A stretch of 64,000 nt of DNA from Maricaulis sp047308265 (GCF_047308265.1 NZ_JBKQWY010000001.1:1-64000); one strand, 5' to 3'. Positions 51,631 through 61,069 are shown, counted from the stretch's first letter. Numbers and translations are program-made. The notes: generated by a model from the letters alone, not told the origin.

Positions 51631-54564
51631 ATGTCTGCGGATACTGAAAACCTGCGCCTGGACGCACTTTATGCCCTCAACCTGCTCGACACGGAGCCGG
51701 AGGAGGAATTCGACGCGATCACGGATCTGGCCGTCGCGTTGACAGGCGCGCGCATGGCTGCCGTTTCGCTGGTCGACCGGGATCGCCAGTGGTTCAAGTC
51801 CAATATCGGTATTCCAGCGACTGAGACCCCGCGCGACATCGCGTTTTGTCACCATGCGATCCAGAAGGATGATGTGTACATTGTCCCGGACGCCTTGGCA
51901 GATCCGCTCTTCGCCAATAATCCCCTGGTCACAGGCGCACCCCATATTCGCACCTATGCTGGTGTTCCACTGCGCGAGCCCGACGGCTACAAGATCGGCA
52001 CGTTGTGTGTGATCCATGACGAGGCCCTGTCGATATCCGATGCCGCCCTCGAGCGATTACGAGCCCTGGCGCGTGTGGTGGAAGAGCATCTTGTCTCCCG
52101 TTCCGCACTCAAAAACAGCAATCAGCTCTCTTACCTCCTGGCCGCCATTACCGAGGCGCAAAGCGCGCGATTGCTGTCACCGGACGCGGATGTCTTTCCC
52201 GACCTGCTGGCCGCACTGAGACGATATACGCAGTCTGAAGCCGGATTCATCGCCCGTATCGATGGCGTGCCCAGCTTGCTGGCGCTCTCCACTGGCTCGA
52301 TGGCCGAGTCTGATGTTCGAATTGCCATCTCACGCCTGCATGATGTCCAGAAGACTTTGCCGTCCTTGCTGGCCGGCCAGCGGATCTATGATCACGCGAC
52401 ACTTTCCGAACTCGGCACACCTTTTGACAACGCCCTGGGCCTGCCCTTGCGAGATGGAGACCAGCAGATTGGCTGGGTGGGTCTTTTCAATCGCGCCGGT
52501 GGCTTCTCGCCCGAGATTGCACAAACCTGTCGCCCGGTTCAGACCTTGCTCTCCAGCCTCCTGCAGGCCGAGGCCCATGAGACCCAACGCCAAGCGATGG
52601 CCAACACTCTGGCCCTTACTCATCGACGCTATGACCTGGCTGTTCGCGGATCCGGGGTCGGAATCTGGGAGCTGGACCTCGAACGAAACGAGCTCGCAGC
52701 GTCGTTGAACTTGATGCACATGATCGGGCTCGAGTCGCAGATAACGAAGGATGAAGCGTTCACCATCGTTCCCCGCGGCACCATGAGAGGGCCCATCCAT
52801 CCCGATGACCTGGAACGCGTTGACGTCAAGCTGGATGCGTTGGTGCGAGGCGAGAACGAGGTCTTTGACGCTCGCTATCGTCACCAGCACACGGATGGAC
52901 ATTACATCCACGTCCACACGGTGGGTCGTGCTTATCGCAACGAAGAGGGCCGCCTGACCCGCATGGCGGGATGGACGCGGGATATCACGGACAGTGTTCG
53001 GGTTGAGCGAGCTCATGCCCGGGTGAAAGATCGACTGCAAGCGGTGACTGAGCTCGGCGGTATTGGCTCGTGGGAAGTCAACCTTCCAGACGGGCAACCC
53101 AGCTGGGATGCCATGACGCGCAAGATCCATGAGGTCGACAGCCAGTACACACCGGACCTGGAAAGCGCCATCAATTTCTATGCCCCCGAGGCCCGCCAGA
53201 CCATGACAGAGGCCGTCGAGCGGGGATTGAAAACCGGGGCCAGCTGGGATCTCGAACTTCCGTTTGTCACCGCGAAGGGGCGGTCGATCTGGGTCCGCGC
53301 GGTGGGCAAGCCTGTCTTTGAACGCGGCCAAGTCGTGCGCCTTGTCGGATCATTCCAGGACATCACGCAACGGCGCCAGTATGAGGCCGAACTGGATCAA
53401 AAACGCCGCGATGCTGAAGCCGCCAATCTGGCGAAGTCCCAATTCCTGGCGAATATGAGTCACGAAATTCGCACTCCGCTGAACGGCGTCTTGGGCATGG
53501 CGCAATTGCTGGCGGACACACCGCTCAATGCCGAGCAAAACCGTTACGTGTCCACACTTGAAGACTCAGGCACTGCCCTCCTCGATCTCATCGAAGACAT
53601 TCTCGATTTGTCCAAGATCGAGGCAGGGGCCCTGGTGCTGGAAAGCCATCCTTTCTCACCCGTTGAGATCGGGACCGGCGTCCTGAACATGCTTAGCGCC
53701 AACGCCATGGAAAAGGGTATCGATCTCCAGCTCGACACGACTCTGCCCGAGGGACAGGCTTATCTGGGAGATGCCAAGCGCATTCGTCAGGTTCTGATCA
53801 ATCTCATCGGCAATGCTGTCAAGTTCACCGATTTTGGCGAGGTCGTGCTTGCGATCTCCGACACGAAAGACGGACTGGTTCTGGAAGTCACGGATACCGG
53901 TCGGGGTATCCCCGATAATCAGCAGGACAAGATCTTCGGGCGCTTCTCTCAGGTTGACGAGAGCTTTACCCGCGAACATGGCGGGACAGGGCTCGGCCTG
54001 GCCATTACACGCGAGATCATCGAGCTTTGTGGTGGTCAAATCACCCTGACCAGTCAGGTTGGCCAGGGGTCGCGTTTTACCGTAATCCTGCCCTTGCCGT
54101 CCGCACAGGGACAGACAGCATCTTCCGATGCTGAGGCTCAAACCGATCGCATCCGCAAGCCTAATTCCGTCAGCACAGCCAAACGGACGGGACGGGTTCT
54201 CGTGGTCGACGACATCGCCACCAACCAGATTGTGGTGTCTGCTCTGATCCGCAAGCTGGGACTGGGCTGCGACCTCGCCGGCAATGGCGAGGAAGCCTTG
54301 CAGATGCTGCAGAGCCAGAGCTTTGATTTGATTTTGATGGATGTGCACATGCCCGTCATGTCCGGCGATGATGCGATCCGGGCCATCCGCGCCTCAGACC
54401 AGCCCTGGGCCAACATTCCGATCTATGCTCTATCCGCCGATGCAACGCCCGATGCGCGCGAGGCTCTTTTGAGCATCGGAGCCGACGGGTTTTTGACAAA
54501 ACCCCTCGATCTCGCAGAAGTCGAAGCTGTTTTGGCCCGGATAACACCGGTAACTGTGGACTAG
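51631..54564 (+). CDS. Hybrid sensor histidine kinase (GAF-PAS-HisKA-HATPase-REC)
   Basis: A 977-residue cytoplasmic-type sensor with no membrane helix. The order is a GAF-like domain (about 15-150), a second GAF-like region (185-310), two PAS domains (330-455 and 470-580), then HisKA with phospho-His 611 (MSHEIRTPLNG), an HATPase with N-box NLIGNAVKF, G1 DTGRGI and G2 GGTGLGLAI, and a C-terminal REC with D904 in LMDVHMP and K957 in FLTKPL. No output domain is attached. It runs convergently into the chemoreceptor gene, and a lone response regulator lies 1.3 kb upstream. Confidence 0.92.
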   Translation: MSADTENLRLDALYALNLLDTEPEEEFDAITDLAVALTGARMAAVSLVDRDRQWFKSNIGIPATETPRDIAFCHHAIQKDDVYIVPDALADPLFANNPLVTGAPHIRTYAGVPLREPDGYKIGTLCVIHDEALSISDAALERLRALARVVEEHLVSRSALKNSNQLSYLLAAITEAQSARLLSPDADVFPDLLAALRRYTQSEAGFIARIDGVPSLLALSTGSMAESDVRIAISRLHDVQKTLPSLLAGQRIYDHATLSELGTPFDNALGLPLRDGDQQIGWVGLFNRAGGFSPEIAQTCRPVQTLLSSLLQAEAHETQRQAMANTLALTHRRYDLAVRGSGVGIWELDLERNELAASLNLMHMIGLESQITKDEAFTIVPRGTMRGPIHPDDLERVDVKLDALVRGENEVFDARYRHQHTDGHYIHVHTVGRAYRNEEGRLTRMAGWTRDITDSVRVERAHARVKDRLQAVTELGGIGSWEVNLPDGQPSWDAMTRKIHEVDSQYTPDLESAINFYAPEARQTMTEAVERGLKTGASWDLELPFVTAKGRSIWVRAVGKPVFERGQVVRLVGSFQDITQRRQYEAELDQKRRDAEAANLAKSQFLANMSHEIRTPLNGVLGMAQLLADTPLNAEQNRYVSTLEDSGTALLDLIEDILDLSKIEAGALVLESHPFSPVEIGTGVLNMLSANAMEKGIDLQLDTTLPEGQAYLGDAKRIRQVLINLIGNAVKFTDFGEVVLAISDTKDGLVLEVTDTGRGIPDNQQDKIFGRFSQVDESFTREHGGTGLGLAITREIIELCGGQITLTSQVGQGSRFTVILPLPSAQGQTASSDAEAQTDRIRKPNSVSTAKRTGRVLVVDDIATNQIVVSALIRKLGLGCDLAGNGEEALQMLQSQSFDLILMDVHMPVMSGDDAIRAIRASDQPWANIPIYALSADATPDAREALLSIGADGFLTKPLDLAEVEAVLARITPVTVD

Positions 54565-54576
54565 ACGCGGTTCCCG

Positions 54577-56061
54577 TCAGGCAATCTGGCGGGTTTCCTC
54601 TTTCAAGGCCCGGGTAGAGCGGTCCAGCGCCTCACTCGCCTGGGCCACTTCGTTCACACCCGTGCTCATGGAATCGACCCCGGACGCGACTTCCTGCATG
54701 TTACCGGACAATTCCGAAGTCACCTGTGTCTGCTGGTCGACAGCTTCAGCCGCCGATGTGGCGACCTGGTCGATCTCGCCAATCGTTGCGGTGATCTGAT
54801 CGATGGCATCGACAGCACTGCGGGTGGTGTCCTGCATGTTCTCGATCTGCGAGGAAATTTGTTCTGTCGCCTTGGCAGCCTGAGTGGCCAGACCTTTCAC
54901 TTCAGAGGCCACAACAGCAAAACCCTTGCCGGCCTCGCCCGCGCGGGCCGCTTCGATCGTGGCATTCAAAGCAAGCAGATTGGTCTGTTCAGCAATCCCA
55001 TTAATCAAGGCGACGACTTCACCAATCTTGCGGGCGCCCTCTGACAACCCACCGACAACCTGATTGGTGGCCTTCGCGCGTTCCACAGCAGACTGCGTAA
55101 TGGCCGTGGTTCGATCAAGCTGTCCCGCCAGCTCACCAGCGGACGCGGCGAGTTCCTCAATACCCGCTGCAATGCCCTGAACCGAGGCCGAGGTCTGCTG
55201 GGATGTCGACGCCATGCCGGTTGCCCGGGCTGCCGACTGAGTCACGGTCGCAGCAATGCTTGAGAGTTCCGCATCGATTGCCTTCACGGCCGCATCGCGC
55301 TGCTGGTTTCGGGTGACACGGTCTGTAATGTCAGTTGCAAATTTCACCACACGGTCGATCCGGCCGTTCATGTCATAGATCGGGTTATAGATTGCCTGGA
55401 TCCAGACATCCTCTCCGGCCTTGTTGACCCGGCGAAACTCTCCCGAATGAAACTTGCCTTGCGCCAGGTCGGCCCAGAACGTCTTGTACTCTGTTGTTCG
55501 GGCAAAGTCGGGATCCACAAAGATCGCGTGATGCTCGCCCTGGATCTCGTCCAGAGAATACCCCATCGCGCTCAGAAAATTCTCGTTGGCATCGAGAATA
55601 CGCCCCTCGAGGTCAAACTCGATCACAGCCTGAGCGCGCCCAAGGGCTTCAATCTTGCCAGCAATCCGAGCGTCAGCCAGCTTGCGCGCCGTGATGTCGG
55701 TCGCAAACTTGACGACCTTGTAGACGTCACCCTGATCATTGGTCACGGGGTTATAGCTGGCCTGGATCCAGATCTCACGGCCATCCTTGCCAAACCGTCG
55801 AAACTCATCACTCTTGAATTCGCCAGCGGCCAGATCCCGCCAAAACTGGCGATACGAGTCGCGGTCAGCCTCGCCTTCACCCATGAACATCGAGTGGTGC
55901 TGGCCTTTGATCTCATTGAGGCTATAGCCCACTGCGCCAAGGAAATTGGCATTGGCCCGCAGGATTGTGCCATCCGGTTTGAATTCAATGACCGCCTGGG
56001 ATTTCTCCAGGGCGTCCATCACATTCACTGCTGCGTCTTCCGACCGACCAAATGTTAACAT
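54577..56061 (-). CDS. Soluble chemoreceptor with two PAS domains
   Basis: A 494-residue methyl-accepting chemotaxis protein with no membrane helix. Two tandem PAS domains lie at about 18-132 and 140-255; each has the KPDGTILRANANFLGAVGYS / LEGRILDANENFLSAMGYS start and the WIQASYNP / WIQAIYNP heme- or FAD-pocket region. The signalling hairpin tip is in the last 220 residues, including VVASEVKGLATQAAKATEQISSQI. The layout is like BdlA/Aer-type energy or redox sensors. ATG at 56061 has a GGGTGAG site. Confidence 0.9.
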   Translation of the reverse strand: MLTFGRSEDAAVNVMDALEKSQAVIEFKPDGTILRANANFLGAVGYSLNEIKGQHHSMFMGEGEADRDSYRQFWRDLAAGEFKSDEFRRFGKDGREIWIQASYNPVTNDQGDVYKVVKFATDITARKLADARIAGKIEALGRAQAVIEFDLEGRILDANENFLSAMGYSLDEIQGEHHAIFVDPDFARTTEYKTFWADLAQGKFHSGEFRRVNKAGEDVWIQAIYNPIYDMNGRIDRVVKFATDITDRVTRNQQRDAAVKAIDAELSSIAATVTQSAARATGMASTSQQTSASVQGIAAGIEELAASAGELAGQLDRTTAITQSAVERAKATNQVVGGLSEGARKIGEVVALINGIAEQTNLLALNATIEAARAGEAGKGFAVVASEVKGLATQAAKATEQISSQIENMQDTTRSAVDAIDQITATIGEIDQVATSAAEAVDQQTQVTSELSGNMQEVASGVDSMSTGVNEVAQASEALDRSTRALKEETRQIA

Positions 56062-56230
56062 AGCCAATTCTCACCCCAACTTGATAATCATATCAAGATG
56101 AACAAGATTCCGGTTTCCGGTTTCTTAACATGACCAATACTTCGACCCTACTAAATGTACTGAAATATAACCATCCACAATGTCTGGTTTTGTTGAGCAA
56201 GTCTGCATTCCGTTATCATGCGAGCTTCCA

Positions 56231-56266
56231 ACAAAAAACGGCCGAAGGTTGATGCCCTCAGCCGTT
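56231..56266 (-). terminator. Intrinsic terminator of the YghU-type gene
   Basis: Read on the minus strand, AACGGCTGAGGG and CCTTCGGCCGTT pair across a short loop and are followed by TTTTTTG, 30 bp after the stop of the gene at 56296. Confidence 0.85.
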
Positions 56267-56295
56267 ATTCAGTAATTTATGTCCGGTTTATCCGT

Positions 56296-57138
56296 CTAGC
56301 GAAGGAAATCGGCCGCGCTATGACGTTCATGGAGCTGGGTCGCTTCATCGCCCCAGGATTTGTTAACGCGAATACCGCGTTTTACGGCCGGTCGGGCATG
56401 GATGGTTTCGGTCCACCTCTGGACATTCTTGTAGTCATGAACGGAGAGGAATTCCGCGGCCTCATAGAGAACACCCCGGGCCAATCCGCCATACCACGGC
56501 CAGATCGCCATATCGGCAATGGAGTAGTCATCCCCGGCGATGAACTCACGCTCGGCCAGGGTACGGTCCAGCACATCCATCTGACGTTTGACTTCCATCG
56601 CGTAGCGATTGATCGGGTATTCAAACTTCTCCGGCGCATAGGCATAGAAATGTCCAAATCCGCCGCCCAGGAAGGGGGCAGATCCCATTTGCCAGAAGAG
56701 CCAGTTCAGCACTTCCGCGCGTTGCGGGCCTGATTGCGGCAGGAATTCACCAAACTTCTCGGCCAGGTGCATCAGAATGGAGCCGGACTCGAACAAATGA
56801 ACCGGCGTGTCACCACTCCGGTCCAGCAGGGCGGGAATTTTGGAATTGGGATTGATATCGACAAAACCGGAGGAGAATTGCTCACCCTCGGTAATACGGA
56901 TCAGCCAGGCATCATACTCTGCGTCCGTAATGCCCTTTTCCAGCAATTCCTCGAAGAGGATGGTGACTTTCACACCATTGGGCGTGGCCAGGGAATAGAG
57001 CTGGAACGGATGCTCGCCCACGGGCAGGGCCTTGTCGTGTGTCGCTCCCGCGATCGGCCGGTTGATATTGGCAAACTGCCCGCCGCTGGCCTCGTCCCAG
57101 GTCCAGACCTTCGGCGGTGTGTAAGTGGTGTCAGTCAT
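56296..57138 (-). CDS. yghU: YghU-like glutathione transferase/disulfide reductase
   Basis: A 280-residue nu-class glutathione transferase that reduces disulfides with glutathione. The N-terminal extension (TYTPPKVWTWDEASGGQFANINRPIAG) precedes the thioredoxin-like domain, and the family pattern TPNGVKVTILFEELLEKG (binding loop), DINPNSKIPAL and FESGSILMHLAEKFG lies in place. YghU binds two glutathione molecules without a classical Ser, Tyr or Cys, and none is seen at the usual place. It has its own terminator. Confidence 0.92.
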   Translation of the reverse strand: MTDTTYTPPKVWTWDEASGGQFANINRPIAGATHDKALPVGEHPFQLYSLATPNGVKVTILFEELLEKGITDAEYDAWLIRITEGEQFSSGFVDINPNSKIPALLDRSGDTPVHLFESGSILMHLAEKFGEFLPQSGPQRAEVLNWLFWQMGSAPFLGGGFGHFYAYAPEKFEYPINRYAMEVKRQMDVLDRTLAEREFIAGDDYSIADMAIWPWYGGLARGVLYEAAEFLSVHDYKNVQRWTETIHARPAVKRGIRVNKSWGDEATQLHERHSAADFLR

Positions 57139-57305
57139 GAGATTTCCCCGGTGGTTACCGATGGTAACCTAAGAACAGCCCGCGACAGTTCAAGACGGAG
57201 CCCTAAAAAGCACCAGATCACGAAGCCGTGTATCTGCGCCCTCGATTCGCATCTATGGACGCCAGCCCGCATACCCCGTAGCACTGCAATACAGGGGAGG
57301 CGGAC

Positions 57306-58028
57306 ATGACATCCAAGATCACCATTGATGAACTGGCAGGCGATCTGTTTGGCCTGAACATTATGGGCCTGCGGTCAATCATCACGCTATGGCTGAACCC
57401 GGCCCGGTTTTTCGAAGCGGCTGATAGTGCCGACTGGCTCGACCGATACACACCATCCGTCAGGCTCTGGCTGTCCCTCATCGCCGTCTCATCGCTTCTG
57501 CAGGTCTTCTGGATCGGCAGTCAATCACCGCTTGTCGCGGCCTATACGAACGGTTTTGAGAATGCCGGCCTCATTCTTGGGCCCGACATGACCTATCAGC
57601 AGTTGGGTGAGGAAGCCGCTGTTTTGATCTTTGCGGTATTTCCCATCGTCCAGCTTGCAACATTCCTGCTGATCCTGCCCCTCTTTCGGCTTTGGGGGCG
57701 TCCCACCACATTCAGCCTGCGCGTTCGCTACGGCTTTGCCATGATGATCCCGAGTGCATCGATGATGCTGATCATTCTTCCCGGCATGTCACTGATGGAT
57801 CCGGGGTGGGTGACCTATTTCGGGATGGTGATCGGCCTCGTCGCCTTCCTGGTCGATACCCAAACCCTCTATCGAGGCGGCAGACCGGGCAGAACCCCGA
57901 CGGGTCGCCTCGTTCGGTCGGTCGGAATTGCAGCGATCGCACTCACACTCAACACACTGATGCACGCTCTAACCCAGATTGCAGGCATTATCGCGATCAG
58001 TATCAAATACGGGCTGACGACCGCGTAG
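57306..58028 (+). CDS. Yip1-like polytopic membrane protein
   Basis: A 240-residue inner-membrane protein with about five helices (around 55-75, 105-130, 142-165, 170-185, 200-230). The first part, NPARFFEAADS, resembles the start of YIP1-family domains. GGGAGGCGGAC precedes the ATG. I do not know its function. It is convergent with the gene at 58069. Confidence 0.6.
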   Translation: MTSKITIDELAGDLFGLNIMGLRSIITLWLNPARFFEAADSADWLDRYTPSVRLWLSLIAVSSLLQVFWIGSQSPLVAAYTNGFENAGLILGPDMTYQQLGEEAAVLIFAVFPIVQLATFLLILPLFRLWGRPTTFSLRVRYGFAMMIPSASMMLIILPGMSLMDPGWVTYFGMVIGLVAFLVDTQTLYRGGRPGRTPTGRLVRSVGIAAIALTLNTLMHALTQIAGIIAISIKYGLTTA

Positions 58029-58068
58029 AACACGCGCCGGTCAGCACCGATCTGGTCCAGGATCCAGG

Positions 58069-58503
58069 TCAGTCTGGGACAGATGTGCGCTGGGCATTCT
58101 TGCTCATCGAGCGATCCCAATCCCACTCGGCGGGCATGGACACACGCGCCACGCGGGAGCCGGTTTGCCGGGCGATCAGGATCAACTGATCAGGTTTGTC
58201 CTGCCACGGATAGTGCATCAGCTCCAGCCAGTCACACGGCAGTGTCGGGCCGTCATTCTGGTCAACAATGCAGAAATCCCGGGCCTTCTTGTCCTCGACA
58301 AGCACAAGACCTTCGTCTTCCAGGCTCTTGGCAAAGGCCTGTACATCTTCCGGCGTGACCAATGTGCAGGCATACAGCTCGCCATCATTACGCTGACTTG
58401 GCGTGCCTTTGAGACGTCCATCCAGACGCTCACCGCCATCGGGCAGGGCCTCCACGGCCGCTTTGCGAACAATAATGGTCAAGGCCTCAACAAGAACAGG
58501 CAT
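58069..58503 (-). CDS. Conserved protein of unknown function
   Basis: A 144-residue soluble protein. The start (MPVLVEALTIIVRKAAVEALPDGGERL) and the segment CDWLELMHYPWQDKPDQLILIARQ look well built, with GGGGAGAG four bases before the ATG. I do not recognise a family. The last 30 residues are Ser/Trp/Asp-rich. Codon use matches the core genome, so it appears to be the last core gene before island 2. Confidence 0.55.
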   Translation of the reverse strand: MPVLVEALTIIVRKAAVEALPDGGERLDGRLKGTPSQRNDGELYACTLVTPEDVQAFAKSLEDEGLVLVEDKKARDFCIVDQNDGPTLPCDWLELMHYPWQDKPDQLILIARQTGSRVARVSMPAEWDWDRSMSKNAQRTSVPD

Positions 58504-58877
58504 GCAACTCTCCCCGGCACCATGTTGTGTTGCGCCATGCTGCCATCTGTCTCCCGACACAGCCATCAGCAATTGCAGAACCGGGCGTGTGTCAGCATTG
58601 CTCTCGATACCCATACGTCTACTGAGCCAGTATCGAGCCATGAACCGGGACAGTTACATACAGTCGGGAAACGATGAAGCCGATGCTGTGAGTAGATGTA
58701 TTGACCAGACGGCAGGCCCGGCGCCAGGAGATCTCGTAAGCCTCGATCACCCTCAGCGCCGCCCGCAAGGTCACGGCGAAGGCCCGCACCGAGGTCGCGG
58801 CCAACAGCGAGGATGCGCGCTGGGCGTACATCCGAGAGCTAAACGCCGCATCGGAGGCCGGCGCCACCAAGAACAAG
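58504..58877. other. Junction stretch at the start of island 2
   Basis: Apart from the IS3-like scrap (58700-58760) and the unstarted upstream extension of the next gene (open from 58740), I see no gene. It is the boundary between core and accessory DNA. Confidence 0.45.
58700..58760 (-). mobile_element. IS3-like transposase fragment
   Basis: Read on the minus strand, the frame gives VIEAYEISWRRACRLVN, which is like the first part of IS3-family OrfB (EAYEVSQRRACRVLG type). Only about 20 residues remain, and both sides are unrelated. The match is short, so confidence is low. Confidence 0.4.
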
Positions 58878-59117
58878 GTGCTGGGTGCGGCCCTCGTGAC
58901 GATCATCGACCGGATGCCCGCACGGTCCCGCCCGTTCAGCTCCGCCGAGCTGGCGGAGCGGCTCTGCGGCGAGGAGACGCGGGCCGTGCAGGAGGCCGTC
59001 ACCCGCGTGAAGCTGGCCACGCAGGAGGCCCTGAACCGCAACCGCCAGTTCCAGACCGGGCGTGGCGACCCGCTGTCCCGCGTCAAGCAAGCCTTAGACA
59101 AGAAGGAAGCCCAGTGA
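58878..59117 (+). CDS. GC-rich phage-like gene 1, possibly 5'-truncated
   Basis: A 79-residue frame from GTG at 58878. The same frame stays open back to a stop at 58737, with protein-like sequence but no ATG, GTG or TTG, so the true 5' end was probably lost at the IS3-like scrap. It contains AELAERLCGEETRAVQEAV and an acidic-basic helical end. Its stop overlaps the next start (TGATG). The codon third positions are extremely GC-rich, unlike neighbours. Function unknown; the tight overlaps resemble phage modules. Confidence 0.5.
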   Translation: MLGAALVTIIDRMPARSRPFSSAELAERLCGEETRAVQEAVTRVKLATQEALNRNRQFQTGRGDPLSRVKQALDKKEAQ

Positions 59118-59374
59118 TGCCCCTCTACCTGATCCACCGCGAGCGCGAGAACCAGCGCAACCCACACGGCGCGCGTGCCGCCCTCGTTTACGCCGCTGGT
59201 CCCGCCGCCGCCATCGCCACGGCCAACGCGCTGGTGCCCGGAGCGAACACGCCCTTCGACGGCTTCGCCACCATTGAGGTCGCCGCCACGGCGGGCGGCT
59301 CCCACGTGGACACCTACTTCGACGGGGACGCCGTGAACGTGCTCGGCATGACCCGGGGCGGCAGCCCCGCATGA
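59117..59374 (+). CDS. GC-rich phage-like gene 2
   Basis: An 85-residue protein starting MPLYLIHRERENQRNPHGA, with an Ala-rich middle and an end containing DGDAVNVLGMTRGG. No family is recognised. It overlaps genes on both sides by one base (TGATG) and four bases (ATGA), so it is coupled to them. Composition is similarly GC-extreme. It looks like a small prophage or plasmid accessory gene. Confidence 0.55.
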   Translation: MPLYLIHRERENQRNPHGARAALVYAAGPAAAIATANALVPGANTPFDGFATIEVAATAGGSHVDTYFDGDAVNVLGMTRGGSPA

Positions 59375-59775
59375 CGCCTGCGCGCCCAGCCTTCCTTGCT
59401 GAGATGACGCAGATCGAGCGGGATGAGTGGATCTTCGACGGCTACAGCGTGGTGTTCGATGACGCCACGCGGCTGACCCACACTGCGCTGGTCGCATGGG
59501 CGGCGGAGCACCCGGACGGCGACGGCTGGCCGAGGCCTCGGGACGTGATCCGCTTCGCGCGCTTCTACGGTGTCCAGGAGGCGCGCCTTGGCGGCCTCGT
59601 CGGGCTGATCCCGCACCGCTGTGGCAACCGCAAGGTCTGGATCGACATGGCCCGCACGCCCGAGGTCGGCTACCGCCTCGGCATCGACCGGTTCGGGCGT
59701 GAGGCGCTCTTGGGCTACGGCATGTTCCGCGCAAGCTGGAACCTCCTCGCCCGCAACCGGGCCACCGTCCACTAA
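59371..59775 (+). CDS. GC-rich phage-like gene 3
   Basis: A 134-residue protein with ATGA overlap to the gene before. It includes DGWPRPRDVIRFARFYGVQEARLGG and an end RASWNLLARNRA. No domain is recognised. It is the last gene of the coupled trio; after its stop the base composition drops sharply toward the AT-richer trypco2-protease pair. Confidence 0.55.
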   Translation: MTPARPAFLAEMTQIERDEWIFDGYSVVFDDATRLTHTALVAWAAEHPDGDGWPRPRDVIRFARFYGVQEARLGGLVGLIPHRCGNRKVWIDMARTPEVGYRLGIDRFGREALLGYGMFRASWNLLARNRATVH

Positions 59776-59909
59776 GGGTGCCAGCGGGCCGTTGTTAGCT
59801 GGGCAAGCGCATATGCGCTTCGCAACGGGATAAATTACTTGCTCGCATCTCACTCTTTTGTAATGGTTTGACCGAGTTTGTGAGCGTTTTCGAAAGAAGA
59901 GAGGCGCAT

Positions 59910-60212
59910 TTGAGTACCGATAATCGATTTCTCGGCTTGGCGGACAGCTTGAACCAACTCAGAAGTGATCTTCTGCAAGTGGAAAACGAAGGTAGCGATT
60001 CTGAGCTCAAACTGCGCATAGAGAAAGCCCAACTTGAACTCACGATGGTTGCGGCGAGCAAAGCTGGTGGAGAGGTAGGCATGAAGTGGTATATTCTGAG
60101 TGCCAGCGCTAGCGGAGAGGTATCGTCAGTATCTACTCAGAAACTCTCTCTCACCCTAGGCGTTGTCGATAAAACCGGCTCCAAGAAAGATATCGGCGGC
60201 GTTGACGAATAG
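59910..60212 (+). CDS. Trypco2-domain protein (trypsin-co-occurring)
   Basis: A 100-residue protein read from TTG at 59910, chosen because AGAGAGG lies five bases upstream and the product then begins in the usual family way. LADSLNQLRSDLLQVENEG, then LKLRIEKAQLELTMVAASKAGGEVGMKWYIL and STQKLSLTLGVVDK, follow the trypco2 pattern: a helix, then strands ending in a K-F/W-x-V-type strand and an L-x-L-x-P/V tail. Trypco2 domains are found beside or fused to trypsin-like proteases in conflict systems; the biochemical role is unknown, possibly a regulatory or sensor cap. The protease gene starts two bases after the stop. Confidence 0.78.
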   Translation: MSTDNRFLGLADSLNQLRSDLLQVENEGSDSELKLRIEKAQLELTMVAASKAGGEVGMKWYILSASASGEVSSVSTQKLSLTLGVVDKTGSKKDIGGVDE

Positions 60213-60214
60213 TC

Positions 60215-61069
60215 GTGAGCTGGCGTCAATGCATAGTTGAATTGCGTGGCCGACGCTCTGACGGGAAGATCGGCGTTTGCACCGCTTTTTTTGTCTCAAA
60301 CATACTCGCCCTGACTTGCAAGCATGGTTTATATTACCGTGACCAACGGCTTAGCGACATTCGCGCGCGACCAAGTGAAAACGAACCCAACTGTGAATTC
60401 GAAACCACTATAGTTGGCGAATGCAAAAATAGTGACATTGCAGTGATTCTGGTCACTGATTATTCTTCCCAATGGATGATCAGACTGAGTAGCGAACTGC
60501 CTCAATCTGGAACTCGCTGTGCAACAAGGGGTTTTCCAGAGGGAGCAAAGGTCGATAATCAACGATCTGCTATATCCCTTTTTGGTACTGCGCATAGCTA
60601 TGTTGAGGGGCAAGACTTTATCCAAGTGGATACTGATGTGGACCCCGATGAAAACCCGGAATGGGGCGGACTCTCTGGCGCACCAATGGTCACTGAAGAT
60701 ACTAAAATGCCATCCTTGGCATTTGGGGTGGTTAGGACTGTTCGTAACGCAATGGGGAAATCAAGGCATCTCGAAGTAATTCCGGCTCATGATATTCTAA
60801 ATTGTCCTGAGTATTGTAGCGCGCTAGCGGAGCATCATTCTGAGTTGACGCGAGCTGTGCGGAAATCGCGGCTAATGGCTGCTCTGGCAGGAGGGAAGTC
60901 TGGTCAAAGATTAAACGCGGAGAGCGGGCATCATGCATGGTATCAAAAAGACTATCTAACGCTCGTAAAAGCGGGATTGATGTACCAGTCAACGCATGAG
61001 CGCACTCTGTTAGGAATGACCATTACTGAAATCGTGGAACAAAGTGGAGGCTTCGAATACTTGTATTAA
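60215..61069 (+). CDS. Trypsin-like serine protease, partner of trypco2
   Basis: A 284-residue protein from GTG at 60215, two bases after the trypco2 stop. It is a chymotrypsin-fold peptidase with a complete triad: H37 in LTCKHGL, D74 in KNSDIAVI, and S154 in GGLSGAPMV. No signal peptide is seen, so it works in the cytoplasm. Residues 205-284 are an extra helical C-terminal part of unknown kind (with a QKDYLTLVKAGLMYQ segment). Cytoplasmic trypsin-like enzymes next to trypco domains are thought to be effectors triggered during infection or stress. The gene is AT-rich compared with the core, and its tail overlaps the facing gene. Confidence 0.82.
   Translation: MSWRQCIVELRGRRSDGKIGVCTAFFVSNILALTCKHGLYYRDQRLSDIRARPSENEPNCEFETTIVGECKNSDIAVILVTDYSSQWMIRLSSELPQSGTRCATRGFPEGAKVDNQRSAISLFGTAHSYVEGQDFIQVDTDVDPDENPEWGGLSGAPMVTEDTKMPSLAFGVVRTVRNAMGKSRHLEVIPAHDILNCPEYCSALAEHHSELTRAVRKSRLMAALAGGKSGQRLNAESGHHAWYQKDYLTLVKAGLMYQSTHERTLLGMTITEIVEQSGGFEYLY

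Noticed and set aside
58403..59116. Long plus-strand frame upstream of the GC-rich gene 2
   Set aside because: Its upstream part is antisense to the gene at 58069 and has no protein-like character; only the part from 59117 is credible.
59868..59909. Longer trypco2 protein from TTG at 59868
   Set aside because: No ribosome site is near 59868, whereas AGAGAGG lies just before TTG at 59910, and the shorter product has the normal family length.
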